A stretch of 64,000 bases of DNA, taken from Anoplopoma fimbria (lineage: Eukaryota > Chordata > Actinopteri > Perciformes > Anoplopomatidae). The notes beneath the pieces were generated by a model. The model worked only from the letters and a program-made list of their open reading frames with translations, searched no databases and had not been told where the DNA came from. Location: NCBI RefSeq assembly GCF_027596085.1, contig NC_072450.1, forward strand, positions 2,097,961 through 2,161,960. The letters are read 5' to 3'. Below are positions 41,010 through 54,317 of this stretch, in pieces; the first letter of the stretch is position 1, and every line of letters begins with the position of its first letter. Both the position numbers and the translations under genes were made by a program.

Positions 41010-43049
41010 TGTCACGGATTGTGGTGTGGACCCAAAAGCAGAACGACCAGGAGACAGATAAAGTTCTGGAGCTTTATTTAAAGCTGAGAACTCAGCAGAC
41101 AGACAGGCAGGATATGACTCACAGAGGGAAACAGGCAGGGGATCAGGGAGACGGAAACCAGAGGAAGCGGAGGCTAAACTCGGGGTCGGGAACAGAAGGC
41201 TGAGTCGTTGACCGGGGCACAGGCAAGGCAGGGAAGTCCAGACAGGCAGGCAGGGTCAGCAACGGGAAATTGCTGGAAGGTCTGACATAAATGCAACGAT
41301 CTGGCCCTGAGTGAGTGGATGACCGGGGTTGATATACTGCAGAGTTGATGAGTAGATTGAAGGCAGGTGTGTGGCTTGGAGCAGGTGAGTATGCTTGGCA
41401 GTAATCAGGGAGCTGGGGAGAGTGAGAGGGGTGACACGCCCACCTCACAGACACACACAGAGATAAACAAACAAGGGAGCACAGGAGACACAACGAATAA
41501 CCAGAGAGCGCCTCTTCGATGAACCCGAACCGGGCCCGTGACGAGGTGTCGAACGCTGGGTCCATGTCGTGGCCAGATCGTTGTGTCACGGATTGTGGTG
41601 TGGACCCAAAAGCAGAACGACCAGGAGACAGATAAAGTTCTGGAGCTTTATTCAAAGCTGAGAACTCAGCAGAAGTCGGCCGGAGCGCCGACGGATCAGG
41701 AGGTGCAAGAGTAGGCATGAAAGCCGACGGGTCAGTAGGTGAAGGAGTCGGCATGAAAGCCAACAGGTCAGGAGGTGAAGGAGTCGGCAGGGGCGCCGCT
41801 GGGCCAGGAGTCGGCCGGAACGGCGACTGGTCAGATTCCGGCAGGGGCGCCGACGGGTCAGGAGTCGGCCGGAACGCCGACGGGTCAGGAGTCGGCCGGA
41901 ACGCCGACGGGTCAGGAGTCGGCCGGAATGCCGACGGGTCAGGAGTCGGCCGGAATGCCGAAGGGTCAGGAGTTGGCCAGAACGCCGAAGGGTCATGAGT
42001 CGGCAGGAACGCCGACGGGTCAGGAGTCGGCAGGAACGCCGACGGGTCAGGAGTCGGCAGGAACTCCGACGGGTCAGGAGGTGAAGGAGTCGGCAGGGGC
42101 GCCGCTGGGTCAGGAGGTGAAGGAGTCGGCAGGGCGCCGCTGGGTCAGGAGTCGGCCGGAACGGCGACTGGTCAGGTTCCGGCAGGGGCGCCGACTGGAC
42201 AGGAGTCGGCAGGGGCGCCGACTGGACAGGAGTCGGCCGGGACGCCGACGGGTCAGGAGTCGGCAGGAACGCCGACGGGTCAGGAGTCGGCCGGGACGCC
42301 GACGGGTCAGGAGTCGGCAGGAACGCCGACGGGTCAGGAGTCGGCCGGGACGCCGACGGGTCAGGAGTCGGCAGGAACGCCGACGGGTCAGGAGTCGGCC
42401 GGAATGCCGAAGGGTCAGGAGTCGGCAGGAACGCCGACGGGTCAGGAGTCGGCAGGAATGCCGACGGGTCAGGAGTCGGCCGGGACGCTGGTGACAACCT
42501 GGGTCTTGCGTCTCTGGAGCGCCTCTTCGATGAACCCGAACCGGGCCTGTGACGAGGTGTCGAACGCTGGGTCCATGTCGTGGCCAGATCGTTGTGTCAC
42601 GGATTGTGGTGTGGACCCAAAAGCAGAACGACCAGGAGACAGATAAAGTTCTGGAGCTTTATTCAAAGCTGAGAACTCAGCAGACAGACAGGCAGGATAT
42701 GACTCACAGAGGGAAACAGGCAGGGGATCAGGCAGACGGAAACCAGAGGAAGCGGAGGCTAAACTTGGGGTCGGGAACAGAAGGCTGAGTCGTTGACCGG
42801 GGCACAGGCAAGGCAGGAAGTCCAGACAGGCAGGCAGGGTCAGCAACGGGAAATCAGTCCATGGGAAATTGCTGGAAGGTCTGACATAAATGCAACGATC
42901 TGGCCCTGAGTGAGTGGATGACCGGGGTTGATATACTGCAGTGTTGATGAGTAGATTGAAGGCAGGTGTGTGGCTTGGAGCAGGTGAGTATGCTTGGCAG
43001 TAATCAGGGAGCTGGGGAGAGTGAGAGGGGTGACACGCCCACCTCACAG

Positions 43050-43080
<31 letters not shown>

Positions 43081-43143
43081 TAAACAAACAAGGGAGCACA
43101 GGAGACACAAGGAATAACCAGAGACATGGCCATGGCCATGACA
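41010..43143 (-). mobile_element. Rearranged sushi-like LTR retrotransposon at the same site as the solo LTR
   Basis: Flanked by GGTCT on both sides (41005-41009 and 43144-43148), the same duplication as the solo LTR in unit A. Read on the minus strand: a complete LTR (43143-42595); a gag start (ATG at 42576, MDPAFDTSSQARFGFIEEAL); a 27-bp minisatellite (about 42490-41670); the last part of an LTR with its AATAAA signal (41670-41584); the gag start again (41583-41506); and a second LTR lacking about 20 terminal bases (41505-41010). There is no protease, RT or integrase, so it cannot move by itself. Confidence 0.82.
41670..42490 (-). repeat. 27-bp GC-rich minisatellite inside the LTR element
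   Basis: About 30 units of 27 bp (plus strand AGGAGTCGGCAGGAACGCCG then ACGGGTC). AAC and GGGAC variants alternate, giving a 54-bp higher-order period in places. On the minus strand one frame encodes repeats of PTPDPSAFL/PTPDPSASR over 281 codons, out of frame with the gag start by one base. Confidence 0.85.
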
Positions 43144-43346
43144 GGTCTGACGCATCGTTTCTCTATCTCTCGATCTAACGTAACCGTTTTCTCATTTCCT
43201 TGTATAACGTGACCTGGTTTCTCATTTCCGTGGTCTAACGTGACCTGGTGTAGAGGGACAAATTTGCTCACATCCTGGTGTAACATGACCTGGTCTAGAG
43301 AGACATTTTGTTTTCATTTCCTGGACTCACATGACCTGGTCTAGAG

Positions 43347-43808
43347 CAGGGGTGTCAAACTCAAATATACAGTGGGCTGAAATAAAGAAATTGATACAAG
43401 TCAAGGGCCAGAGGGTTCAACGTTTATTGAAAACTTATTGAAAGAACCTTAGTGCACATATTGAACCTGGAACTAACAAGGCCTATAGAGTATTGCCTAT
43501 AAAACAACATTAATTATGAAATAAATGAAATAAAAATTATAAATAATACATAAATAAATAAAAATAAAAGTAATAAAATCAGTTTCATTAATTGCTTATG
43601 GCTCTATCTGCAGTTTTCCAGAGTAATTTCAAGTGAAAACATTTTCTACAGGCAAACAACAGCCAAAAAATAATTTACTTCAAAGAAAAATCAAATGTCC
43701 TGTAGTAGCAAGAGAAAAAAATGCAAAAATGAAACTACATTAAAAACTGAAATAGTGTCTTCTTATGTTGTATTCTTTCATTACAGCCACACTGTCTCCG
43801 CACAGAAG

Positions 43809-43894
<86 letters not shown>

Positions 43895-44230
43895 CTCCGC
43901 ACAGAAGACACACAGCTTTGCCCTTTACATCCGCGAACATATACTGTGCCTCCCACCTGTCTTGAAAACTCCTGTTTTCAAATTCCACCTTTCGTTTAGC
44001 CATTGTTTGGGGAGAGGGATAGTGAAAGTGAAAGTGGTTTGTAATACAGACTGTGAGGCGCATTGACGTGCCGACACACGGACAGTGCATTGTGGGATTT
44101 GTAGTATTTTGGTGGTGCGTGCGATATACCTGCGGGCCAGCTCTAATAGTCAATAGATTTTATCATGCGGGCCAAAGATAATTCATTCACGGACCGGATG
44201 TGGCCCGCGGGCCTTGAGTTGACACATGTG
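43347..44230 (-). mobile_element. hAT-type remnant, unit B copy
   Basis: Same element and same GTCTAGAG duplication (43339-43346 and 44231-44238) as 14884-15706. The CA/TA microsatellite inside the transposase start has grown to about 75 bp (43812-43890). It is bracketed by a repeat of TCTCCGCACAGAAGACACA, so the finger region is duplicated around the microsatellite. It retains KEYNIRRHYFSF beyond the microsatellite. Confidence 0.82.
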
Positions 44231-45318
44231 GTCTAGAGGGTCCAATTTTCTAATTTACTGTTCTTATTTGACCTGGTCAAGATGGACCCCTTTTTCTCAT
44301 TTCCTGGTTGAAAATTACCTGGTCTAACAGGACTGTACTCTCATTCTCTGGTATGATGTGACCGTCTTCTCCTTTATCCTGTTTTAGGTGACTCCTACTA
44401 TCTTTTGTCTGTTCTAACTAGGTGACTCCTACTATCTTCTCTCTAGTCTAACTTGCCCTAGCTATCCTGTTCTGCCATCTAAAATGACCCCAACTACCCT
44501 GTGCTGCTGTCCAACGTGACCCCCAACTATTCTGTTCTGCGGTCTAACATGACCCCAACTATCCTTTGCTGAGGTCAACCTGACCCCCAACTATTCTGTT
44601 CTACAGTCTAACATGACCCCCAATTATTCTGTTATCCGGTCTATGGCGACCCCACTATCCTGTTCTGCGGTCAGTTGAGACCCTACTCTATCCTTTGCTA
44701 TGGTTAGCTTTACTCCTCTTGACACTGGCGGCTACTCATGCAAGCTCCCACCAAACAAGTTCTACCCATAAGATTAGATTAGAGTCACCTTTATTGTCAT
44801 TGTACAAGTACTAGGACAACGAAATGCAATTTTAGCATCTAACCAGAAGTGCAAAAAGAAGCAGTAAAGGTGCAGTGCTAGATAAATAACAGTATAAATA
44901 ATTAAAAAAAGAAAAATAACTATTATAACTTCTCTTATGACTAATTTTCTATTTCTGCTTAAGAATTCTCTGCTATAAGGTATTTCTTTTATATGTTCAG
45001 ATAAAATAAATCTCTTTTGGGGGGATTATGCATTATCTGACCTCAGCTTTATTATATTACTTTGCAATGGAGTCCGATCACCTAAGACTTTTCACTATTC
45101 ATTTGTTATGCATGTGCAATAAATGATTGTTCATTCTAATGAAGTGGGTCCTGATTGAAATTAAGCTTAGCGAAAAATTAGTCAGGAATCAGTCATTGAT
45201 CATTTCTCAGTCTCTCTCTCTCTCTCTCTCTGTGACTACATTATTCTCTCTGTGACTACATTATCAGCCAGAACCAACCCAGCTAAATCCAATAAGCCCA
45301 AGGTCAGGTAGAGAAATA

Positions 45319-45609
45319 GTGCTACCTGTCCAATGGAAACGAGAACACAATGCTGTGGTGTCACGCCTTGTTGTCATGCTAACCAGTTCACCCATCCTGG
45401 CCTACCCAGACTTTGATTTGGCCTTCGTACTTCACAAAGACACATCAAATATAGGTCTGGGGCAGTGCTCCATCAACAGCAGTGAAACAAACTCTGTCAC
45501 TTATGGTTCCAGGACACTCACGCCTGCTGAGAAAAACTACGATCTCCGTTCTGGCAAGCCGGAGTTCCTGGCATTAAAGTGGGTAATCTGTGCTAAATTT
45601 AGAGATTAA
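45319..45609 (+). pseudogene. Ty3/gypsy RT-RNase H fragment, unit B copy
   Basis: Same remnant as 16790-17083, with the same residues SPILAYPDFDLAFVLHKDTS to LALKWVICAKF. Confidence 0.8.
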
Positions 45610-46277
45610 CCTGCATGTCTGCCCTGGAAGTTAGGGGAAAATCTGATGTTTGCCTGTCTACCCCTCCCTTTTAACTTTTCTTACGCTTTTCACAGACTTT
45701 ATTTCAAGGTTTCACACTATCACGTCAGTAGATGGAGTTTTAAAGTGGATACTTTAGGGAGACCGTAGCTACAAGCTCAGCTCATGTGCAGCTCAGCATA
45801 AAACAAGCTCTGGCTCTCTCTCTCTATCAATCCAGGTACTGCAAAACTTGTTTTTCCTGTTTTGTACTTTGGTTGCGGTCTAATGTGAATGTAATAGTTG
45901 CTAATTGTTCCGACCAACGTTGTAATGCTGCTTAGCTAGTTCTGCCCATGAACTACAGTGTTACAACGTAGTTGTGCCCATCTGTGTTAATGTGAAATGC
46001 TTTGGTATGCAATTGTGTGCAGAATAAAACAAGCTCTGGCTTGAGCACATAGCAAACTTTTGTCCTCTCTCCATTAACCCACTGTTATAAATATTTGTTA
46101 CACAGTGCTTCCTAGCCTGTGTAACCTTTGCTGCCGGTCCAGATTTCCTCTAGGTCTGTTGCCAGTAACACCAGCAAACACAACAATAGATATAGTTTGA
46201 ATAGAAATGAGTCTCAGGTGTTTTGCTTAACTTTGCCAAACCTTTTGTTTACATAGAGACCAGACATAACTTTGCCA

Positions 46278-46348
46278 ACAATGGCTTAAATTAATAATAA
46301 TAATAATAATAATCAATCCTTTATTAGTCCCACAATTTATTTCTCTGT
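46278..46348. mobile_element. Short RTE/Rex3-like LINE tail inserted in unit B
   Basis: About 70 bp, containing a run of TAATAATAATAATAAT and then CCTTTATTAGTCCCACAA, is absent from the equivalent point in unit A (about 17748). The tail motif is that of fish RTE-type LINEs, on the minus strand. Confidence 0.55.
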
Positions 46349-49300
46349 AGCTAATTACACTACTGAACAATTTGGTTTAAATTAAGAGACAACATTTTAA
46401 ATTCTGAATCACTTTTAGTTAATAGTTATTTGTGAATACAAATGGGATGCTGTTCCAGTTGTCCATTTGCTGGCGAGTTAATAACGTTTCCATTATAAAA
46501 GAGCTTTATGGGGTGGTAATGATTGTACCAGGTATTGTCAAACCGTCAGGGGTTCCAGGGTGAATAGTTTGTGAAAAGATTTCAGTTGCAAAAACGCATT
46601 AAAATGTGAGATAATGCCATTAAAGGTGTCCATTATCAAGAATTATTTGTTTGTGAAAATAATAATGTAATTTAATTTTGTTAATTTGACAGTGTGTACG
46701 AGAGAAAGATAATCGAAGAAAGCAAATCCAGAAATAATTGAACATTTTTATTGATCCATTAGAGGCGAGATATAATGTATTTCGGGTTTCTACCAAAACC
46801 ATTTACAAGCTTTAATGTTCAAAAAAGGTTTTTTTCTCATTCAATTTGATGTAGCTCCATTTTCATAAAAGTTTAATAAAATGAACACAGCAGGAATACA
46901 CATATAAATCAAGATACATGTATTAAATCATACCCATCCGTTGCAGTACTGGTTAAATAACCCTTCAATGTTGATTAATATAAAGCTGATTTCTGGATTT
47001 CTGATTTCCCTATTTGCACAGGGACTGAAGTATTTTCTCTTAAAGCAGTAGACATTTATGAAGATGAAAGACACATAAGACACACCAAAAGTCAATATCA
47101 AATGGCAAACTTATCAAAAAAACTTTAAGTAGTCAAATGTAATTAATTCAGAACTGGTATTCTGCGTGCTGTCTTAACTTTCAAATGTGGGCAAAGGTTG
47201 GTATTTGACCTTTGACATTTTGGCCTTGTACATGACCACTGCACTGATCATGCCAACAGCTGCAAGAAGACATCCAGCGATGAATACCAGGTTCAGATTC
47301 AGGTGGAGCACTGGAGAAAAGAGAAGCACAATTTTCAACTTGATCTTGTCCAAAGTAAAAAATAAACCCTCTCTGTTTTCATACCTGAGCTTTCGTTGCT
47401 CTCTGCTGATCTCTTTAAGCGCAGGGGACCCTGGGAAACGAAGTGCCTTGCGCTTTGAATGACAGCCTCTCTCTTTCTGTGGTGATGATGCAAACCGCCT
47501 GGCATTGTGGAGTTGATGCATCCCTGTGAACACCTGGTGTTGGGGCTCCCTGCTTCACACATCAGGACCGTGCAGCTGATGTACACCTGAATGAAACAGA
47601 ACACGCTGTCATTACATCAGCAGACAAATCGTTCTCTCTTCTAGTGGGAAGATGGCAGAGCTGTGCTTGACATTAGGATGTTTTCTTTTTATAAATGATT
47701 GAAGTGATAAGTGTCTCAGTTGTTTGCAGAGATTTGTTTTCCCCCTTTTGATTTGTTGTTAAGCCCTGTGGCTTCAGTATAAAAATGTGTTATCCTTGTG
47801 TATTTGATGCTTGATGAAGATCCATGACTGAAACATTATGCCTCTAATAAAGTCAGTGCAGGAATTGAACATTCTTTAAAATGGTTGCTTATTTCTTTGC
47901 AGCTTTCTCTCAAGTGCTACTTATCATTTAGTAAAACTAGTCAGATAAATAAACTGACATTATGAATTGGAGGCATTCGTTGAAGCATTTAGAGATTTCA
48001 CAGAGACATTAGCAGTCCTTTGCTCCAGTCTGCACCTGATCATGCAAGCCGATGAACTTGAAGGCCTCCATGCTGAACTGGAATTGTCTCTGGTGGGAGG
48101 ACTGATGGATCTCAACAGTCGGGTCCACAATACACCTAGTCAGAGAAAAAACAAAAGATAAGACATATTTCCTTAGTTACTCTATGCCTTACAATGGATG
48201 CTGTTATAGGTTATGCAAAAGATGAAGTAAGTTAAGCATTGACTGGTGATATTACATAGAAGAGCCTCTTAAGTAAGAGGAGATAATCATCTACACTGTA
48301 AAACACAAGAAAGAGAGACATCTATTGTTCATCTATGAATCCACTGTCCACAAATCTATCGTCTGTCATTCACACCTCACGGGTAATTTAGATATAAACC
48401 TCTCACATGAACGACACACCAAATGTTTACAAATACTTTGCTATGTCCTCTATTGCCACTAGGAGGTGTTGTCATGCCTACCCATTCTCAATGATGGAGT
48501 AGGTTTGATGGTAGTTTTGGTTGTCGTATGGTGAAGCTCTGCAGGCCTCCACAAACAGCACGGTGTTGTTGACAGAGGAGGTGGCTTCTATCTGCATGTG
48601 GATCCTGCTCCCTATTTCATACACCAGCGGGTATGAATTTGGATCAATCATGGTTTGGTATCGGTTGTTGGGATAGAACTCAAACTGGTAGGTAAACGTG
48701 CCGAAGCCCTTTTCCCACACTGTGATATTTTTCCTGTGTGCTGTGAAGCCCAGTGTCACATTTCCACGTTTGGGGTACTGGCAGTAGAACTGCACCCCCA
48801 GCAGGTGTTTCCTGGTGATCACGTCGGCCATGTTGTCAACCGTAGTGATTTCATTCTTGAACCGGAGGTTATCTTGGTCTTCCTGCAGAGTAAAAGGTTA
48901 TTTATTCAGTCTTCATACTGCTAGATAAAGGCAACACCGATAACTGAGAGAAGAGCACAGCCGGTAACTAAAATCCTGCGTTACCTCGATCTCAGTGCCA
49001 CAACCGCTGAGGGGGATGACAGCGAAGACGTGAGTGCTGTTGGAGCGCAGCCTGCAGGCAGTGTTGGTGGCGTCATTGAGCCGCAAATGGTCCTCATGGA
49101 GTCCAGAGAATGAAGATTTCTCAACCTCTACTGTCATTGTGGACTCGGTGCAGATCACATGGGAATTAACTAGAGGGAGAGATTTAAAAATATACATTAA
49201 AACCAATGGTATTCCATTTATTTACAGGTAGCAGTAATGCCAAAAAGAAATTCAGCAATGTTCCTTCAAAGATAGAAAAAAGAAGGAGACGGCGATCTTG

Positions 49301-50254
49301 TCAACATTGATCTTGATAATGAAAAATGACTTTGCAAATGTTTTATGAGGAAGGAATGGCCCCCAGGCTACAATGTGTGGACACAATGTGTTTGAATGAA
49401 AGTATACATGTTTTTTGTTCTGTACAGTTCTGCTGGTTTGGTTTCAGTCTATATAAACAGTGAACTGTGATATTTTTGTGTCAAGCAAGACTTTTGCAGA
49501 CAATGATGGCTCTCAATTTTGTTTGGTAGGAAGGTTAACAGAAAAACAGCACTTAATAGAAGTACCCTAACCAGCCATGCAACCAATATTTAGCACTTTA
49601 ACCTAGTATTTAGCATGTGATATATTTGGTGAACATATACACTGTTACAGCTGTAGTTATACAACTAAATGTTGACATTAAAGTAGACTCACCTTGCACC
49701 CTCTGAACTTCTACCAGAACACACCTCATCTCAGACTGATAGATGCCAGACCTGAGAAACATCGGTGAACACTGATTTAATGCCTGTTACTTTTTCAGTT
49801 AGGCCGATATGATAAGCCTAAAAATCATAACTGGTGTTTTTGTCTTCTAGCTAGGTAGGTAGGTAACTTTAACAATAATTCATAAAAAAATGGCAAATTT
49901 GTATCAAAAGTTAGACAATCCAAATCCTGATAGCATCTGCATTGCGCTGTTAGCTCGGTTTGCACTGTAAGAGTTGTTTGATCTGTTAGTACTTTAGCTG
50001 TAGTTTGCACTGTTAGCACTATTAGCACTGTTATCGTGTAGGTAACTGCAAATTATTTAAAATCTTGAGATTCTTTAATGGTTGACATTTTTTTCTAATT
50101 TTAATATATACCTTGTTGCCTAAGAGAAAAACACCAAATACAGATACATGTTACTTACTGTGAAGTTGGGTAGGGGTGGTAATGGTGAATATGATTTTGT
50201 GTGGTACTGGCTCCAGCAGACCTGCACAAATGTGTAACAAAGTCAAATCCTGGC

Positions 50255-50366
<112 letters not shown>

Positions 50367-51532
50367 TCCTCTCATAAGGAAACCAAAGCTTACCCTGTCA
50401 CTGCTTCAACAGCAAAGCAGATCGGGAAAAAGTCTCCCAGGTCAGTTTCGACAGGCTTCCACCTAATGACGAACTCCTCATGTGTGTTCCTTTGCTTGCT
50501 GATATTCAGTGGGCCACTGATGATTATATCATGTATTCTGTGTGAAAACAAAACAAAGATTAAGCCAAGATTCATTGACTCCTTACATCAAGGCAACACT
50601 GATCACGTTGGTTCTCACTCACGTTGCCCATGCCGCTTGTGCTTTGACTCTGATCTCCACCTCTTTGTTGACCTCTGCTTGGATGCGGGCCCCATTTGAA
50701 GGTGTTGGGTCCACAAACTTTGGCAAGTAGTGTCCCTCCTGACATGAATACACAGGTGGGTCCACTGGAGTCAAAAATAAAAAGTAATTTTATAATAAAG
50801 TGCAATAAGTAAGTAATACATTAAATGGACACCTGTTGATCAAAACTTCAGAGCTGTCACAGTAAGTTTAGCTCATTTTTATCAAAGGCATATTATTTGC
50901 TGCCTTTAGCTGACATTATCAAATTCTCTGTCTTGTATTTCTTTCGAAATTGAGTTGACTACTCTTGCGCCATTTTCCTGTAAAATTTAAGAATCTCCAA
51001 ATGTATAAAGAAAATATTTCAGGTCATTTTAAGTGTTCACACATTTAGAAAATGTGTCTACTTCTGAGGCTAAATAAGCACTTTTAAAGCAAGTTGTCTT
51101 GTATAAAAAATATATTGTCAGAAAGCTGAAAAGCTGGCGCTGTTCATGTAAAGTTGATGTTTTAACGAGACAAGGTTTTTACAGTACAGAGACATTCACT
51201 GTGGAGAACAACATTTTAAGGCAATGGTTTACTGAATAAATAAAATGTAAGTCAAACTTTTTCGCACTCCTGACTTTAAGATTCCTAAAAGAATGGCTTC
51301 TGCCATCTGAACATCTCATTAAAGTGTTGCCAGACTGCCACATGAATGAAAGTCTCAACCCAGTGAAGGCCCTGCAGCAACTTTTTCTTATGTCTTTGTG
51401 GCTTGGCTCATTGAAAATGTTGTCACAAAATAAAAATAAAAAGTAAAACTGGACTCACCAAGAAGGGAGAATTGCAAAGGTAGTTTACTGAGTGGAGGAG
51501 TGGAGGCATGCAGGTGTCTCGTGGTTGTTGTT

Positions 51533-51715
51533 GGTGGTGGTGTGGTTGTTGTATGAAGCCACCATGGGTATGTGGAAATGGGTGCGGTTGTTGTTGGTGG
51601 TGGTGTGGTTGTTGTATAAAGCCACCATGGGTATGTGGAAATGGGTGCGGTTGTTGTTGGTGTGTTGTTGTTATGTGGAAATGAAAAGCCACCATGGGTA
51701 TGTGGGAATGGGTGC
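51533..51715 (-). repeat. 60-bp tandem units in exon 5 of copy B
   Basis: Three units containing CCACCATGGGTATGTGG on the plus strand. In the frame that is open they encode HTHGGFIQQPHHHQQQPHPFP-like repeats; in the inherited ZP frame they introduce the stop. Confidence 0.8.
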
Positions 51716-52798
51716 GGTTGTCGTTGGTGGGGTTGTAAAATACCACCGCCACAATGGTGTTGTTGTTGGTGCTGCTGTTGTTGGTGCTGCAGTTGTTGGT
51801 GCTGCTGTTCTTGGTGCTGCTGTTCTTGGTGCTGCAGTTGTTGGTGCTGCAGTTCTTGGTGCTGCTGTTGTTGGTGCTGCAGTTGTTGGTGCTGCTGTTG
51901 CTGTTGCTGCGGTTGTTGGTGCTGCTGTTGTGGTGGGCCACCATGTAGTAGTGTACCACCAGGGCATTGTAGTTGGAGGGGCTGTAGTACCTGGAGTCCA
52001 CCAGGTACCTGTGGTGGCTTGTCTCTTACTCCTCACAACCAGTGGGGCCCTGCTGGATTGGGATCCATCAGTGTAGGCCAGACTGATGGGCCTTTGAGGG
52101 AAGTCCTCCGCAACCAACTCAAATCCATAAACTCTGGGCTTGGCATTGGAGTAATGGTAGTGTAATGTGCAAGAGCCCTGATAAGGTGAACATTTTGAAG
52201 TTAAGTGAGGCAAAGCATCAGTGAGGTATTGTACAATGTACTGGGAAAAATTATTTTTCAACTAACCTGATCCAAGGCAAAGCCTGAGGGTTGGTTACAC
52301 GAGTCACACTCTACATTTCTGATATTTCCATATCGGCATCGAACTTTGTCACCATCAGGATCAAAGGACATCAGCTTGTACGTCCGTGGGCAGTTCTGTG
52401 GAACTCTTGAGTAGACACATTAACATGAGTTAGTAACAGTCTGCTTTGTAAAGAATCATTTACACAAAAGGATCAAATCAGCAGAGACACAAACATGCAC
52501 AAAGTAATACAAAGCCAGTGACACGCTGCTAAGGGTGTTGTAAAGTCATAACATGACATAATAACATACAGATCACAATTATTTTTTACTGTTATTCCTA
52601 ATTAAAATAGAAGAATAAAATGTTCTTATTATATTTTTGGCTCCTCCCAATAGGAAAATGTTGTCATAAAATAATTCAGACATCCTTTAAAGGACTACAG
52701 CTAATCATAGTAAGTGAAATCCCTTATTATTGACGATTATTCTTTTTTCTTAATTATTCTGAAAGCATATGATTTTTTTGTAGACATACTGTAGGAAA

Positions 52799-54317
52799 CA
52801 CTGACAAAGAAATGAACGATCTGTAATTGTTATGGTAGGTTTATTTTATCATTGAGAGACAGAATATAAAAAAAAGAATCCAGAAAATCACATCATATAA
52901 AAGTTATAAATTGATTTGCATTTCATCAAGTGAAATAAGTATTTGAGCCCCTACCAACCAGCAAGAATTCTGGCTCCCACAGACACGGTTAGATTAGTCC
53001 TTTCACTTTAAGAAAGTACTCTGAATCTCAACTTGTTACCTGTATGAAAGACATCTGTCTCAATTCATTACCTGTTTAAAAGACACCTGTCCACAGAATC
53101 AATCAATCAGATTCCAACTTCTCCACCATCGGCAAGACCAAAGAGCTGTCTAAGGACGTCAAGGAAATTATTGTAGACCTGAACAAGGCTGGAATGGGCT
53201 ACAAGACCATCGGAAAGCAGCTTGGTGAGAAGGAGACAACTGTTGGTGAGATTATTCGGAAATGGAAGAAACACAAAATGACCATCAATCGCCCTCGGTC
53301 TGGGGCTCCACGCAAGATCTCGCCTCGTGGGGTATCGATGATCATGAGAAAGGTGAGGGATCAGCCCAGAACTACACGGGAGGAACTTGTTAATGATCTC
53401 AAGACAGCTGGGACCACAGTCACCAAGAAAACTATTGGTAACACACTACGCCGTAATGGATTAAAATCCTGCAGCGTCCGCAAGGTCCCCCTGCTCAGGA
53501 AGGCACATGTACAGGCCGGTCTGAAGTTTGCCAAAGAACACCTGAATGATTCAGAGAAGGCTTGGGAGAAGGTAATGTGGTCAGATGAGACCAAAATCGA
53601 GCTATTTGGCATCAACTCGACTCGCCGTGTTTGGAGGAAGAGACATGCTGATTATAACCCCAAGAACACCATCCCCACCATCAAGCATGGAGGTGGAAAC
53701 ATTATGCTTTGGGGGTGTTTCTCTGCTAAGGGGACAGGACGACTTCACCGCATCGAGGGGAGGATGGACAGGGCCATGTACCGTGAAATCTTAGGCAACA
53801 ACCTCCTTCCCTCAGCCAGGACACTGAAAATGGGTCGTTGATGGGTCTTCCAGCACGACAATGACCCAAAACATACGGCCAAGGCAACAAAGGAGTGGCT
53901 CAAGAACAAGCACATTAAGGTCATGGAGTGGCCTAGCCAGTCTCCGGACCTTAATCCCATAGAAAATCTGTGGAGGGAGCTGAAGTTTAGAGTTGCCAAG
54001 CGACAGCCTTGAAACCTTCAGGATTTGGAGATGATCTGCAAAGAGGAGTGGCCCAAAATCCCTCCTGAGATGTGCGCAAACCTGGTGACCAACTACAAGA
54101 AACGTCTGACCTCTATGCTTGCCAACAACGGTTTCTCCACCAAGTACTGAGTCATGTTTTGTTAGGGGATCAAATACTTATTTCACTCGATGAAATGCAA
54201 ATCAATTTATAACTTTTATATGATGTGATTTTCTGGATTTGTTTTTTGATATTCTGTCTCTCAATGATAAAATAAACCTACCATAACAATAATAGATCGT
54301 TCATTTCTTTGTCAGTG
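52799..54317 (+). mobile_element. Tc1-type DNA transposon with long inverted repeats
   Basis: About 1.52 kb. Both ends begin CACTGACAAAGAAATGAACG (the right end on the complement) and stay inverted-repeated for about 150 bp, ending near ATCAAGTGAAATAAGTATTT. It carries a dead transposase. No TA duplication is visible at either edge, and the flanks correspond to points about 2 kb apart in unit A. Confidence 0.88.
53128..54150 (+). pseudogene. Tc1 transposase, inactivated
   Basis: 341 codons in one frame, the normal Tc1 length. The paired helix-turn-helix N terminus ([20 protein letters not shown], then [14 protein letters not shown]) is followed by the DDE catalytic domain. First Asp lies in [13 protein letters not shown], second in [12 protein letters not shown], Glu in [15 protein letters not shown]. 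The position of the start codon reads ATC (53128), and in-frame TGA codons interrupt it at 53839 and 54010. The protein cannot be made in full. Confidence 0.9.

Noticed and set aside
41670..42490. Regular 27-bp array as a possible CRISPR
   Set aside because: Units are head-to-tail with no spacers, in a vertebrate-type genome, inside an LTR element.
41775..42494. Plus-strand frame of GQESAGTPT-type repeats
   Set aside because: Antisense of the 27-bp minisatellite; the LTR polyadenylation signal and gag start put the sense strand on minus.
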